Below are positions 45,745-57,921 of a stretch of 64,000 bases of DNA, in pieces. The stretch's first letter is position 1. Every line of letters begins with the position of its first letter. Location of the stretch: positions 7,307-71,306 of the forward strand of contig BDDD01005244.1 in the NCBI GenBank assembly GCA_001972305.1, given 5' to 3'. The stretch is from Cephalotus follicularis (lineage: Eukaryota > Streptophyta > Magnoliopsida > Oxalidales > Cephalotaceae). Made by a program: the position numbers and the translations under genes. Below the pieces are notes generated by a model. The model saw only the letters and a program-made list of their open reading frames with translations. It searched no databases and was not told the DNA's origin.

Positions 45745-47370
45745 GGTATACTTATAACTAAGAGGAGATGAAGAATAAAAAGAAATAATAGATATCGTAT
45801 ATTGTATGTGACACCTGGTTTGGTATGGGACTATGAGAGGAATGGATAGTTATGCAAATTTAAGTAATTGGACAATTAATTAGGCAACCCACATGATTGG
45901 TCCGACGTCAAACACCTTTGTTCAACAATACTTTGCATCCATATATGTGTAGACTACGTACTTGTTTGTATTACCATAGAAAAAAATATTGATAAAATGA
46001 GATCTTGTTTTGAAGTGTATCTTATCGTTGGTTAATAATCGAATGCATCCTTAATTGTTGATTCCATAACTTATTATGTTGAATAATCAAACTCTCACAT
46101 AAAACTTTTTGATTGAATTAAGACCGAAAATTGGCATTGCACTAATAAAACCAACAAGCAATGGCCCACTAGTGCTGACAACTCAGAGCTAAAACTCAGA
46201 GTCTACTTAATTCGGTTTTTTAATATTTCAACCAAATATCTGACCAAGCAAACCAAAGTTTTTTCCAATTGGGTCAGTCAGTTTTCCGTCAATTTCACGA
46301 TAAATTTGATTGGTGGACACACAATTGAATGATTGATGATGATAATGACACACCTCATAAGATAAATAATTATAAATTATTAATATGATGTTTACATGTA
46401 TTATATCCATCTAATTAATAACCATTTTAATTCAAAACAAAGATGAAAGTTGGTGTTATATATATATATGAATGAGATATTGAGATTTCGTTAAAAAAAA
46501 AACTGTCTTAAAAATGAATGTGTAAATGAAAGAACACATATATATTTATCCAAAATGTTGTTGAATAGTCTTTAGATTTAAAATCATCAATAATTAATTA
46601 AAATTAAAAACTCCAGTAATCTTCCGTACAACCTAAACAATCAATTAATCGTGTAAAAGTGAAAGAGGAGCAGAAAGTTTCTTATTTTCTTCCCTCATTA
46701 TTTGTTACATACTGAAGAAGAAGAAGATAGACTAAAATGATGTTATACATCATCAGTTCATAAGAATTATATAGGCTGTCTTAATAAAAAGAAAATTACC
46801 AGGACCAGATACATTATTTATATTAGAAGTAATTAATGAGATATAATATGAAAATAAAAAAAAAGTATTGGCACCCCTAGTGTATATTCCTGATGATGGG
46901 CCATGGCATTGAATAAACATTAAGTTGATGAAAATGAGAATATGAATCATTTACTATATAATAAGAATAACGTTTGGTGATGGACCGTATTTATTGAGGA
47001 CAGGATGCGCACGGTCCAACATACTAATTTAATAATACTAGAGCCCATGAGGCATCGCCCACTTCCACGTGATGCTTCCTCAAGAAAACTACTCTTCATT
47101 GTAGCAGAATCGCGACAGCACGAGGCACGAGCTAGGCCCCCATAAAGAGGAACAACGCTCTGTCGTTTAAACGTGCTCATTTCGTTTCAAGCTTTCATAT
47201 CTAACCTCCTCCTCCTCCTTTTGACAATCACAACATGGAGGTGGAGAGGCTAGTTATGTGAATTTGTTTTGCTTCGTAAGAGAGCACTTACCATGTTTTT
47301 TATCAAGGCTTATTTTAAATGAAAATCAAGTGCTATATATTGGTCTATTGAACAAAAAAACTTACTTTAC
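45745..47370. other. AT-rich intergenic DNA, no gene recognised
   Basis: A 77-codon minus-strand frame at 47180-46947 begins MSTFKRQSVVPLYGG, has a somewhat gene-like composition and lies in a less AT-rich patch, but no domain, partner exon or family is recognised. Otherwise only AT-rich DNA is seen. Confidence 0.4.
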
Positions 47371-48560
47371 CTTGCTATTGATCTAACACTAACTCATTTA
47401 GCTACTGATCCGGCACTACACCTAGTTACCGAGCCGACGCTACTTTATCTAGTTACCGATCCGATGCCACTTTATCAAGTTTACACTGAAGGTATATTTT
47501 ACATCATCCTCCCTTATAAATAGAAGGTTTATGATATATGATGTTGAATTACTCTAACTTTACACATATTTCGTAATCTTATAGTCAACTCAATATCTAA
47601 CTTTATCATCGGAGGAGTCGTCCCGAGAATGACTCCGACATGATCGGTTTTCTTTTTAACAAATTCACAAGAGTACCACCACCAATCTCATCATTCAAAT
47701 TCGGAGTCATCAATTCGAACAAGCTAGATTTTAAGTATCAACATTAGTGTCGTCTGTGCTAAATGACATTAGAAATCATCTCAAAAAAATATATAATGGC
47801 TCCGACTGGAGAGGGACAAAAGAAGGCCAACACAGCTGTGGTCCTTACCAATAAAAGAGGAACATCTCATGCTGGCTCTCGATATGTAGAAGCCAACATA
47901 AATCAACTTGTCGACGGACAAAAGGAGCGAAGAAACGAACGCATGAGCTTAATTTTAGATGAAAGACAACCTCATCCAAGGAACACCCAACTAGCGGCCG
48001 TCCCCGAAGATTAACCAGTGACCCATTTCGATATTTGCAAGACAAATGGAAGACCTCATTATCTCTGAGGTAGTACATTCAATCAGGAGGGCCCCCAAAA
48101 TAAGATGCCGAGAATCTATGCTAAATATGGCGGGAAGCATTGTCATACCTAATAATCAAATCGCAAGTGGAGCGTGGATTCGATGCCAAGCTAATTCAGG
48201 GGTCGAAAGCTCCTCTCCAAAAAGTCATCCCAGGCGTCTCCATTTGGCTTGATCTTCAAGAGAACTTCCAGGAAGGCAGAGATCGCCCTCGCACCATTTA
48301 AGGATTATAACTTTGGAAAAATCATCTTGACCAATCAACAGGGCTCATAGATCCAATAAGAACTTTGACGATTCAAATCCATTCCTATCCTTTAACCAAA
48401 GGCGTCATGGACAACTTCGACGTGATCGATTTCCTTTTTTACAGATTCATGTATATGAGTACCGCCATTAATCTTATCATCTAAATCTGAAGTCATCAAT
48501 TCGAATAAACTAGATTTTAAGCCTCTAACAATTGGTAACACCATCTAAATGTACTAGGAT
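47370..48560 (+). mobile_element. Decayed LTR-retrotransposon remnant
   Basis: About 140 bp ending near 47760 recur with many changes near 48405-48545, both running from a TGATCG(G/A)TTT(T/C)C motif through TCATCAATTCGAA(C/T)AA to CTAGATTTTAAG. After the first copy come a primer-site-like CGTCTGTGCTAAATG and an ATG (47796) opening a gag-like stretch of 72 codons. A TATA-like CTTATAAATAG lies near 47512. The pair looks like two LTR 3' ends around a remnant interior. No target duplication is visible. Confidence 0.55.
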
Positions 48561-50678
48561 TTTATTTATAACATGCGCATTCATTGGTGTATTGGTCTGT
48601 GATGGACATTGATGATATATGTGGTAAATAAGGGATAGAAAGAGAAGCCAGTTGGAAGGATGTGAATCACCAAAATTCCTTTGAAGCAAAGCAATATATA
48701 GTTTTTATTACACTTACACATGAAGAGATTTAAGAGGCTGAATTAATTGTCTTTAGCAGAACATGGGAATGAGATCTGTACCCAGAGAAAGCAGTGGAAT
48801 GAATCTGTCAATCTTATGACAAAATCCATCACATCCATTTCATCATGCCTCTGCCTCCCCGTGCCTTGTCTGATTGAGAAAAGAAAAAGAAAAAGAAAAA
48901 GAAAAAGAAAGAGGGCAGGATGCAGATCTGTATCAAGCTTGTGAATCTTAATTTCTTGTCTAATTGGATAGGTTTTATGGGTCACACTACTTATGCACAA
49001 ATTAAAATTCCAATTTACGTATCATATTCCATGGACACCTCACTTTACAATATTTGGTGTGGAGACACTAGCTTACTCCATATGTTACGTTAATGTTCTA
49101 TGGTTGTAAAAGAAAAAGAAAAACTAGTTTTTCTCCTAATATATATTCACTCTATGCATATGCAGTCCAAACCCACCAAAATATACTGAAATGCTAAATA
49201 ATGCATGGTTCTACAATAAACAATAACATATTCAAATAGGGATCCATTGATATACTCTGTTGGAGTATATATAAGTTATCAACTTTATCACTAAAATATC
49301 AAACTTATGACTAATATTTTATAAATATAACTGTTTAATTTCATATATGATCTAATAATATTCAAAACAATCGAAACCTTTTTTGAAGCATTTTCCAAAT
49401 GAGGCTACCTCTTTAGAAACACAATAAGATATCCAACTATACCAAAGTGGAATGGTCACTATAAAAGTTAGAAGTAGTCTATATTTTCACCATATACTTA
49501 AAAATATTCAATTGACTTAAAACTGACATACATATCTATATATATCAATTATCAAATCAAATTATTGAATTTATAAAATACAAATCATAGATATAAAAAT
49601 AATAAGTTTAAAAACGACATAAAACACCCACCCTAATTGTATGTTATATCTCACTATATATATTAATTTCACTATATTCACTTTTTTTTTATCAAAATTA
49701 ACATAGGTAAATGGTATTTCAAAAACAGTTTTCGTTAATTCATTTACTACTTTTCTATACGTAAAATATTCATAAAAGTTAATTCAAGTAAATTAATAAT
49801 AAGTGCCTTAAGCAAGTATTTTTTTGATTAGTTGATATTATTAATTGAAATAATCAGAAATGTGTATACGATATTTAATGAAAGTTGATGTTTTTGAGAC
49901 GATAAAAACAATTAACCAATTAAAAAAAAAAGTCACTTAATGTTAACAAAACCCAATTAATAATGGATGAACAAAAAAAAAAAAAGGTTTTAGTAATACC
50001 AATATTTTTAATATTCTTTGAGAAACGCAACATAATAATAGGTGGTGAAGCCCTGCAGAATCCAGTTAATGTTATGAGTTTTGTGAGCATGGGGAAGTGT
50101 TGGGTGAAGGAGATGATTAATGATGTTTGTAGATGAGTCAATACCTTTGAATGAACATTATGGAAGGAAGGAAAGAAGAAAGGAAGGAAGTAGGTTGGCA
50201 GATTATAATGGACAGAACAAATCAGTTGGTTGGTTGGGAGGTGGCACTTGTCTTTTCCCTTAATTATATCAATATACCGATACTGCTCTCATCACCCTCC
50301 ACCACTAATTCACGTGTATATCTATGTGTGAATCCAATAATGAATTAAAGATTACCTATTATCCTCGTGTAAATGCATATCATGTCTCTCTCATCAATTG
50401 AATAATATCAAAGATAATTATTCATATGTCTAATTAGATGGAATGTTGAGGCCATATATATAACAAATGGCGTAGTGGTAGAGGGCACGTTAATAGTGGC
50501 AAAGAAATGGTGTAGTCTACTGATGGATATTGGTTGTGGTATGGCCAATAATGTTATTGTGGGCGGAGTGGTGGAGCCACGGCTACAGGATGTGTCTAAT
50601 AACATTCTCAGTAGGTTATTTTAACAATAATGTTCATATATTTAGCATCGCAAGGAAGAGTTTAAAAAGCCTTGTTTC
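48561..50678. other. AT-rich intergenic DNA with AAAAAG microsatellite
   Basis: Five to six copies of GAAAAA lie at 48877-48910. A GGAA/GAAG-rich patch is at 50155-50192. I find no open frame with a recognisable product. Confidence 0.5.
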
Positions 50679-50679
50679 A

Positions 50680-50715
<36 letters not shown>

Positions 50716-50731
50716 TATTATTATTATTATT
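50679..50731. repeat. AAT/ATT microsatellite palindrome at the G3 insertion site
   Basis: Eleven or twelve AAT units switch to about six ATT units, forming a perfect inverted repeat. G3 begins three bases later, at 50734. Confidence 0.85.
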
Positions 50732-50733
50732 TT

Positions 50734-51231
50734 TGACATGGAAAAAATCTCACTCTAAAAATACTATCACGTGTCTTCAGGAAAACAAGATAAGTGTCAT
50801 CTAGAGTTACAGACACGTGGATAAACGTTTATAATATAAGAAGATAGTGCACAATAACGCTCCGGTGGCAAATCAGGGAAATGACGAGATACTCGGTATT
50901 TCCTTAGGGGTATAATAATCATCTCCGCAAGTCAAGAAAGACAGTTACGATCGGGCACTATAAATACAACAAAGCAACACATTACACATGTCGGCCATTT
51001 TTACTCTCTAAAGAACCTTTGTATTGTCTTCACTGCCTTCACTGACTTTAGCATCGGAGAGTTCCCGGGAGTGAAACCTCTTGGACCTTAGACTAGTTTG
51101 TTCTTTTTGTGCAGGAAAGGCAATCAAAACACTCACCAAAATATCATCTCTCGGAGGATTAGCAACGTTTCCTCTACAAATCAAAGTCCTACACATGGTA
51201 TACTGTTGAGGAGTTGATTTCAACATCAACA
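50734..51231 (+). repeat. 5' LTR of G3
   Basis: It starts TGACATGG; a TATA box CTATAAATAC lies near 50969-50978. The leader stem CCGGGAG with CTCTTGG lies near 51075-51094. Confidence 0.92.
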
Positions 51232-51233
51232 GT

Positions 51234-51250
51234 TGGCGCCGTCTGTGGGA
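51234..51250 (+). other. Primer-binding site of G3
   Basis: TGGCGCCGTCTGTGGGA, two bases after the LTR, differs from that of G1 by one base. Confidence 0.8.
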
Positions 51251-51285
51251 AACGCTTCAAAAAGCTTTCAAACCAAGACTGAATC

Positions 51286-53080
51286 ATGCATCCGAGAAGA
51301 AACAACAACAACTTCGCGGCCAATGGTAGCCGGGCTCCCACTGGAAACAATCAACCACCTGTCACCGGTCAAGTTGCCACTACAGAGCAAGCTCCCATTA
51401 TTGGGGATCAATTCAATCAGCAGCTCCAGGGAATAGAGCGTCTTACCAACCTGTTGGCAACCAACCTAGCCAACCAGAACCAGGTCGGACCGAGCCGACC
51501 AATCATTCGAGAGCAATCTTGTTCCAGTAGGTCAGCCGTGGAGATTCAACAGCCCCAAGGGGCAAGACGAAACTCACCGAGGAGGGCCATAAGCCCCCCA
51601 AGGCGGTAAGGGGTTGATACACCCCTGAGGAGGAGACCAGAGATTAATACATCATTTGAGGACAGAGTCCTCAACTGCCAGGGATCACAACAACAATCCT
51701 CGGTCGGAGCATCCTGAGCAGGAATCAATGGAAGTGGATCGCCCAGCAGATACCGAGGAGACCCGAGCATGCTCCAACATTTCGCGCGGGACTGAAACAT
51801 TGCGAGGGAGTAGGTTGGACCATTCAGCCATAATGGCGGGGCAGTCACAAGTTTCTAGCAAGACTAGGAACATTGAGGATGTGGAGCAAGCCATGAACAT
51901 GAGGCTAGCTGAGATGGAGAGGAGGCTCCGAAGAGTAGAGCAGTCAAAGGGGTACCTGTCCGAGGTATGAAATATCAGTCCACTCCTTTCAGATCAGAGA
52001 TAATGAAGGAGCGTATCCCTGGGGATTCCGTTTCCCGAGTCTGAAGGGGTACGATGGGTCCATGGACCCAATCCAGCATGTGCGCTACTATACACAGATT
52101 ATGTTAGTGTACCAGGCCTCGGACGCGATCCTTTGCCGAGGATTCTAGGCAACATTGACTGGAGTAGCCCAGTCATGGCATTCCACCATTCTCATGGATT
52201 CGGTGGTGAGTTTCGAGCAGTTTACGGAACTGTTTGTTACCAAGTTCCTCAACAACACCACGCAGAGGAAGAATTCGAGTCATCTGATCAATGTGGTGTA
52301 AGGGAAGGGTGAGTCCCTGAGAGACTACCTCACCAGGTTTAATAAGGAGTCTCTGACAGTGAAAGACCTAGAGTCGTCCTTCGCTTTAGCAGCTCTGAAC
52401 AGTGGGCTGAAGGACAACTCACCATTCACTTTCTCTCTAATGAAGAAGCCTGCTCAGGAAATGGCAGACCCGCTGAGGAGAGCAGAAAAGAACGTCAATG
52501 CCGAGGAGGTGATGGTCGCTAGGAAACAAAAAATTTCCTAGTCGGGTCATCAGGCGGAGAAAGGGGAACACTCACGAAGTGCTCCCGGGAAGAAAGAGAA
52601 GAGGAATGAGAGGTCAGAGCTATCCAAGGACGACCTCAGACAAAAGCTCTCCAGGAGAGAGGAGTCACCAAAGGGAGGGAAACCAATCCTGACCTACAAC
52701 AACTTAGCCCCTCTCTTGGAGACACGCACCAGGATACTTGCTGTAGAGAAAGACAAAGTCCCAATTCAATGGTCAGTACCATTGAGATCCGTGCCAGATA
52801 AGAGGGACTCAGATAAATATTGTCGGTACCATCGCGACCACGGGCACGACACAGAAGAGTGCAGTCATCCACAGAATTAGATTAAGGACTTGATTTGGAG
52901 AGGTCATCTACGCAAGTATGTTGACAGGAACGCTTCCCAAGAAAGGAGGGAGCGCAGAGAGGAAGCTCCACAGCAACCAGAGGAGCAGTAACCCAGAGGT
53001 GTCATCCATACCATCTTTGGAGGGGTCGCGTCTGGTGGCGACCATAACAGGTCTAGAAAGGCCTATGCAAGGCAAACATT
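51286..53080 (+). pseudogene. gag: G3 gag, multiply interrupted
   Basis: The frame opens at 51286 (MHPRRNNNN) and is broken repeatedly, for example stops at 51607-51609, 51968-51970, about 52146, about 52308 and 52539-52541. Recognisable segments remain: the N-terminal leucine-rich part, the gag domain (VTKFLNNTTQR, LRDYLTRFNKES) and the zinc-knuckle-like KYCRYHRDHGHDTEEC at about 52815-52862. Confidence 0.85.
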
Positions 53081-53084
53081 TGCT

Positions 53085-56000
53085 GTGCAACAATACCATC
53101 ATAGCAAAATGTTGAAGACTGGTGGAGATAAGGATGTGATATCCTTCTTCGAGGCGGACTATGAGGGAGTACGTCTCCCTTATGATGATTCAGTGGTGGT
53201 GGCTCTTCAGGTGGCGCTATTCACTATGAAGAGAATCATCATTGATAGCGGGAGCTTGGCGGATATCCTGTACAAGCATGCTTTTGATCAACTGAGGATA
53301 CCGACCGACCAACTCAGGCCTGTAAAAACTCCTCTGGTGGGCTTCGCAGGAGAGATGGTCCCTCCTCTGGGATCTATCGACCTCTCAGTGGTAGCAGGCA
53401 TGGACCCACACCAAACTCAAGTACAGATGACATTCCTGGTGGTTGATACACCAAGACTTTATAATGTTATAGTTGGACAGCTAGGTCTGAATTTGATGGA
53501 GGCGATAGTTTCCACGAGACAATTATTAGTAAATTTCCCAACCAGGTTTGGCATGGGGGAAGTCCAAGTAGACCAACAGGTAGCAAGACAGTGTTACAAG
53601 ACTGCCATAATGGACAAGGGAAAAGAGAATGCCTTGCCCATAGCTAATGTGAAGCTCAGAGGAGAGGTGAAGCCCGAGTGTCCACAACCTGTTAAGGATG
53701 TTGTGCAGGTACCCTTGAAAGAGGGCAACACAGAGAAAGTATTCCAAGTCGGCTCACAACTTGGAGAGGTGGAGAAAAAGGAACTAATAACGTTCCTCAA
53801 AAGCAACAAAGATGTGTTTGCTTGGTCGGCAGAGGAGGTCCCTGGGATCAGCCTAGAGGTAATTGTGCATAAGCTAAGCGTGGATCCTATGAGACCTCGG
53901 ACCAAGCAAAAGAAAATGAACTTCGTTCCAGAGAGGCAACAAGTAATAGCAGAAGAGGTGAGCAAGCTACTGGCTGGCAAACCTGGTCCTGGTCAAGAAG
54001 GCAAATGGCAAGTGGAGGATGTGCATAGACTTCACAGACTTAAACAAAGCTTGCCCAAAAGATCACTTTCCCCTCCCGAAGATTGATTAGTTGATGGATG
54101 CGACCTCGGGTTATAGAATGTTAAGTTTCTTGGACGCGTACTCGGGATATAATCAAATCCACATGTATGGGCCCGACGAGAACAAGATACTTTTCATCAC
54201 GGATATGAGCATGTATTGCTACAAGGTCATGCCCTTCGGATTGAAGAATATAAGTGCGACCTACCAACGGTTGGTCAATAAATATTTTGAGCCTCAGATC
54301 AGGAGGAATATGGAGGTAAACATTGACGATATGCTCGTCAAAACACCAGCAAAGAGTCCCCACATTAAAGACTTGGAGGAAACTTTTGAGGTGTTGAGAA
54401 GATATAAAATGAAACTTAATTCTTCTAAGTGTACTTTTGGGGTCACTTCTGGTAAGTTCCTTGGGTTCATGGTCTCGAGTAGATGGATAGAGGCCAACCT
54501 AGAGAAAATTTTACCGATTCAGAGCATGAGGCCCCCTTAAACTATCAGGGATATACAGAAATTAAATGGCAAGATAGTAGCCCTGAGCAGGTTCGTTTCA
54601 AAATCAGCGGAGAAGTGCCTTCCTTTCTTCAAGGTATTGAGAGATCCCAATGGATTTTTTTGGTCAGACAAATGTCAAGTAGCCTTCGACAAGTTGAAGG
54701 AATACCTGGCTTCCCCTCATCTGATATCAAAACCGAAGGATGGGGAAGACTTGTATTTGTACCTTGCGGCAACAGCAGGCGCAGTGAGTACAGTGCTTGT
54801 CAGGGAAGAGGAAAAAATTCAGAGGTCAGTGTACTATGTCAGCAAGGCCTTGAATGACGTTGATGGGAGGTATCCAGAAGTAGAGAAACACGCTTATGAT
54901 CTGATTATAGATGCGAGGAAGTTAAGGACATACTTTCAAGCTCATACCATCAAAGTCTTGACCGACAAGCCACTAAGACAAATGTTAGCAAAGCAAGACG
55001 TCTCAGGCAGATTGATCAAATGGTCGGTCGAATTGGGCGAGTATGACGTAAAGTACGAAGTCAGACCAGCAATAAATTCACAGGTCTTGGCTAACTTTGT
55101 AGGAGAGCATACACTTGCGGAATGTATGGAAGAAAACGCCTCTGAAGATGAGAAGGGGTTATGGAAACTTTCAGTGGATGGCTCATCTTGTGTCTCCGAA
55201 AGTGGAACAAGTTTAGTGTTGACTAGTCCTAACGGGTGGACCTTGGAGTATGCTCTAAGATTCGGGTTCAAAGCCACGAACAATGAAGCCGAGTGGGAAG
55301 CTCTGATCGTCGGGTTGACAATTGCAAAGCACTTAGACGTTCAAAAAATGGAAGTCTGTAGTGATTCGCAGCTAGTAGTTGGTCTGGTGAGCAGGGAGTA
55401 TGAATCCAGAGAAGATTTCATGGCTAACTACTTAGTACATGTTCAGAATTTGAAGTCGGCTTTCCAAGTGTTCAGAGTTTTGAAAGTGCCCAGAGCAGAA
55501 AACGCTCAAGCAGACCAGTTGTCTAAACTAGCCACAACGAAAGAATTAGAGAAAAATCAAACTGTGCTAATGGACTATCTGGTTAAGCCCACCATTTCAA
55601 AGATGGATGTGATGAACATAGATGTACCATAGGAGCCAAACTGGATGACTCCATTTATCAGTTGGCTAAGGGATGGAATTTTTCCAGAGGAACCAGAAGA
55701 GGCAAGAAGATTGGTGTACAGATCAAACAGATACCAGTTCCGAGAAGGGATCCTCTATAAAAGGTCATTTTCTTTTCCTTGGCTGAGATGTTTGACCCCC
55801 TCAGAGGCCGATTATGCTCTAAGGGAAGTTCATGATGGAGTATGCGGCAATCACATGGGGGGCAGAACCATGTCCGATAAATTGTTGAGAGCAGGGCTAT
55901 TTCTGGCCCACCATGCACCAAGATGCCATCAACTTTGTAAAAAAGTGGGATAAGTGTCAGAGGAATGCTAACATAAGCAGAAGACCTTCAGAGCCTTTGA

Positions 56001-56878
56001 CATCTATCACGGCCCCTTGGCCCTTTGTACAATGGAGAATGGACTTCATCGGACCACTTCCAGTAGCAAGTGGGCAGAGAAAGTACCTCATTGTGATAGT
56101 GGATTACTTCACCAAATAGGTAGAAACCGAGCCCCTAGCCACAATAACAGAGAAGAACATGGAGAGCTTCGTTTGAAAATCAATCATATGTAGATTCGGA
56201 GTCTCGATGATAATAGTCTCAAATAACGGGAAACAGTTTGATTGTCAAGCATTAAGTGACTTTTGCAAAGAATAGAGAATTGAGCCTAGGCTTGCTTTAG
56301 TAGCCTACCCCTAGAGCAATGGACAAGCTGAGGTGATTAACAGATAGATCATCATGGGCTTAAAAAAGCCCCTTGAAGACAGCAAGGGTAGATGGACAGA
56401 GGAGCTACCAAGTGTACTATAGGCGTATAGAACCACTCATCGGATCACAACTGGTGAGTCCTCATTCAGCTTTTGTTTTGGAACAGAAGCTATGATACCA
56501 GTGGAAATTGGAGTGCATTCACCAAGAGTAGTGCATTTCAGTGAAGAAAATAATGAAGAATGATTGAGAAATCTTCTCGACCTAGTAGAAGAGCTCAGAG
56601 ATAAGGCAGCAATCAAAGTAGTAGCCTATCAGCAGAGGGTGAGTTTTTACTACAATAAAAGTGTAAATCCCCGACTTCTATGGGAAGAAGACCTAGTCCT
56701 CCGCAATGCGGCTATTGCTGATCCGACCGGTACCAGAGAAAAATTTGCTCCTAATTGGGAAGGGCCATATAAGGTAAAAATAGTGCTCCGACCAGGAACA
56801 TTCAAACTTGAAACTCTGGGGGACAGAGAGATTTTTAGAGTTTGGAATGTCGAGCATCTGAGGAAGTACTACCAATGA
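53085..56878 (+). pseudogene. pol: G3 pol, multiply interrupted
   Basis: Protease (IIDSGSLADIL, 53085-53500 region) leads into RT. The catalytic pair is kept as NIDDMLV rather than YIDDMLV at about 54318-54338. RNase H (YVSKALNDVDGRYPEVEK) and the second RNase H (LSVDGSS, TNNEAEWEAL) are in one open stretch, 54637-55632. Integrase (55645-56878) has a clear zinc domain and the MDFIGPLP motif, but the core Asp segment reads NNGKQF and the region from 56117 to 56425 is full of stops. The end is readable at 56564-56878 (WEGPYKVK, EHLRKYYQ). Loss of several catalytic residues shows it is dead. Confidence 0.88.
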
Positions 56879-57184
56879 TTGTTGTAAGTTTGTACATATT
56901 CAAGAATATCAATAAATTTGAATTTTTTCTCCAAAAAGTGCTTGTTCAGATCATAATTCCAAGTTTGCAAGGGACCGGAGGCCCAATGTTCAAGTCCTAT
57001 GAACAACCGCCGATAAGTTCCCTCAGCCAAGAAGCTTTAATACAAGTTTGTCCGACCACGCTCCCAAGGGAGCAATCAGAGCAGGCCTTGAAATAGGACC
57101 AAAGCTTTTCAAGTCTCACGAAGACTTGAAACACCTAAAGAAGAAAACAAATATGGGCTAAAGTCTTAAACAGACCGAGGTCTC

Positions 57185-57275
57185 GAATCACTAAAGACTC
57201 CTTCCGAGGAGCACAAAGACTCCTTCAAAGGAGCACCTAAAGTTTATCAACAAAAGACTTCTAAGGAAGCAATAA
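57185..57275. repeat. Short tandem repeats in the G3 linker
   Basis: Two to three copies of AAAGACTCCTTCCGAGGAGCA and variants, matching the array in G1 at 22045-22165. Confidence 0.65.
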
Positions 57276-57921
57276 GACTCCCAAGGGAGCAAACACCGGT
57301 CGACAATTCCATGAGAACTTGTCCGACCAAATCAATATCGTGTCTTGAGAGACGAATCCATAAGAACTCGCAATGATAAATTTCATTGGACTGAGCACTT
57401 TGAAACAAGTGTCCCTACGAGGACTGAAAGCTGAGACGAACTGGTCGGGAAAAGCCCGACCAGACAAGATACTGCTCGGTAATCCCGTAAGAACTAGTCC
57501 GAGCAAACCTAAAACTTGATCTGCGAACACTAAAGAACTCATAAAGATCAAGTCTTTTTGCCTAAACGCTTTTTATACGAAGTGTCTTATGGGGACTAGA
57601 AAACTTAGGTAGCTCGGTCTGAAAAATGTAAGACCACAATATAAAAAGTCTATAAGTTAGACTAAACTAAAATCCCTAAGGGGAATTATAATGCTCAAAT
57701 GAAGCACAAGTCAAGTTCTATTACTTACATTAAATTATCCTAAGGGAATTGTAAATACTCGAATAGGGCTCAAGCATACAATGTAAAAAACATAGAAGAT
57801 CATAAAGAAAAGATTTGAGCTTTCAAAAGTATTGTACTTTATTAATCAAAAGAGAATTACAACGTAAAAGAAAGAAAACAAAAAGTAACAAAACTAAGAC
57901 TCAAGAGGGGAGGGCTCATGT

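Noticed and set aside
46947-47180. Minus-strand frame starting MSTFKRQSVV
   Set aside because: Only 77 codons with no recognised family or partner exon; it might be a first exon, but there is no support for it.
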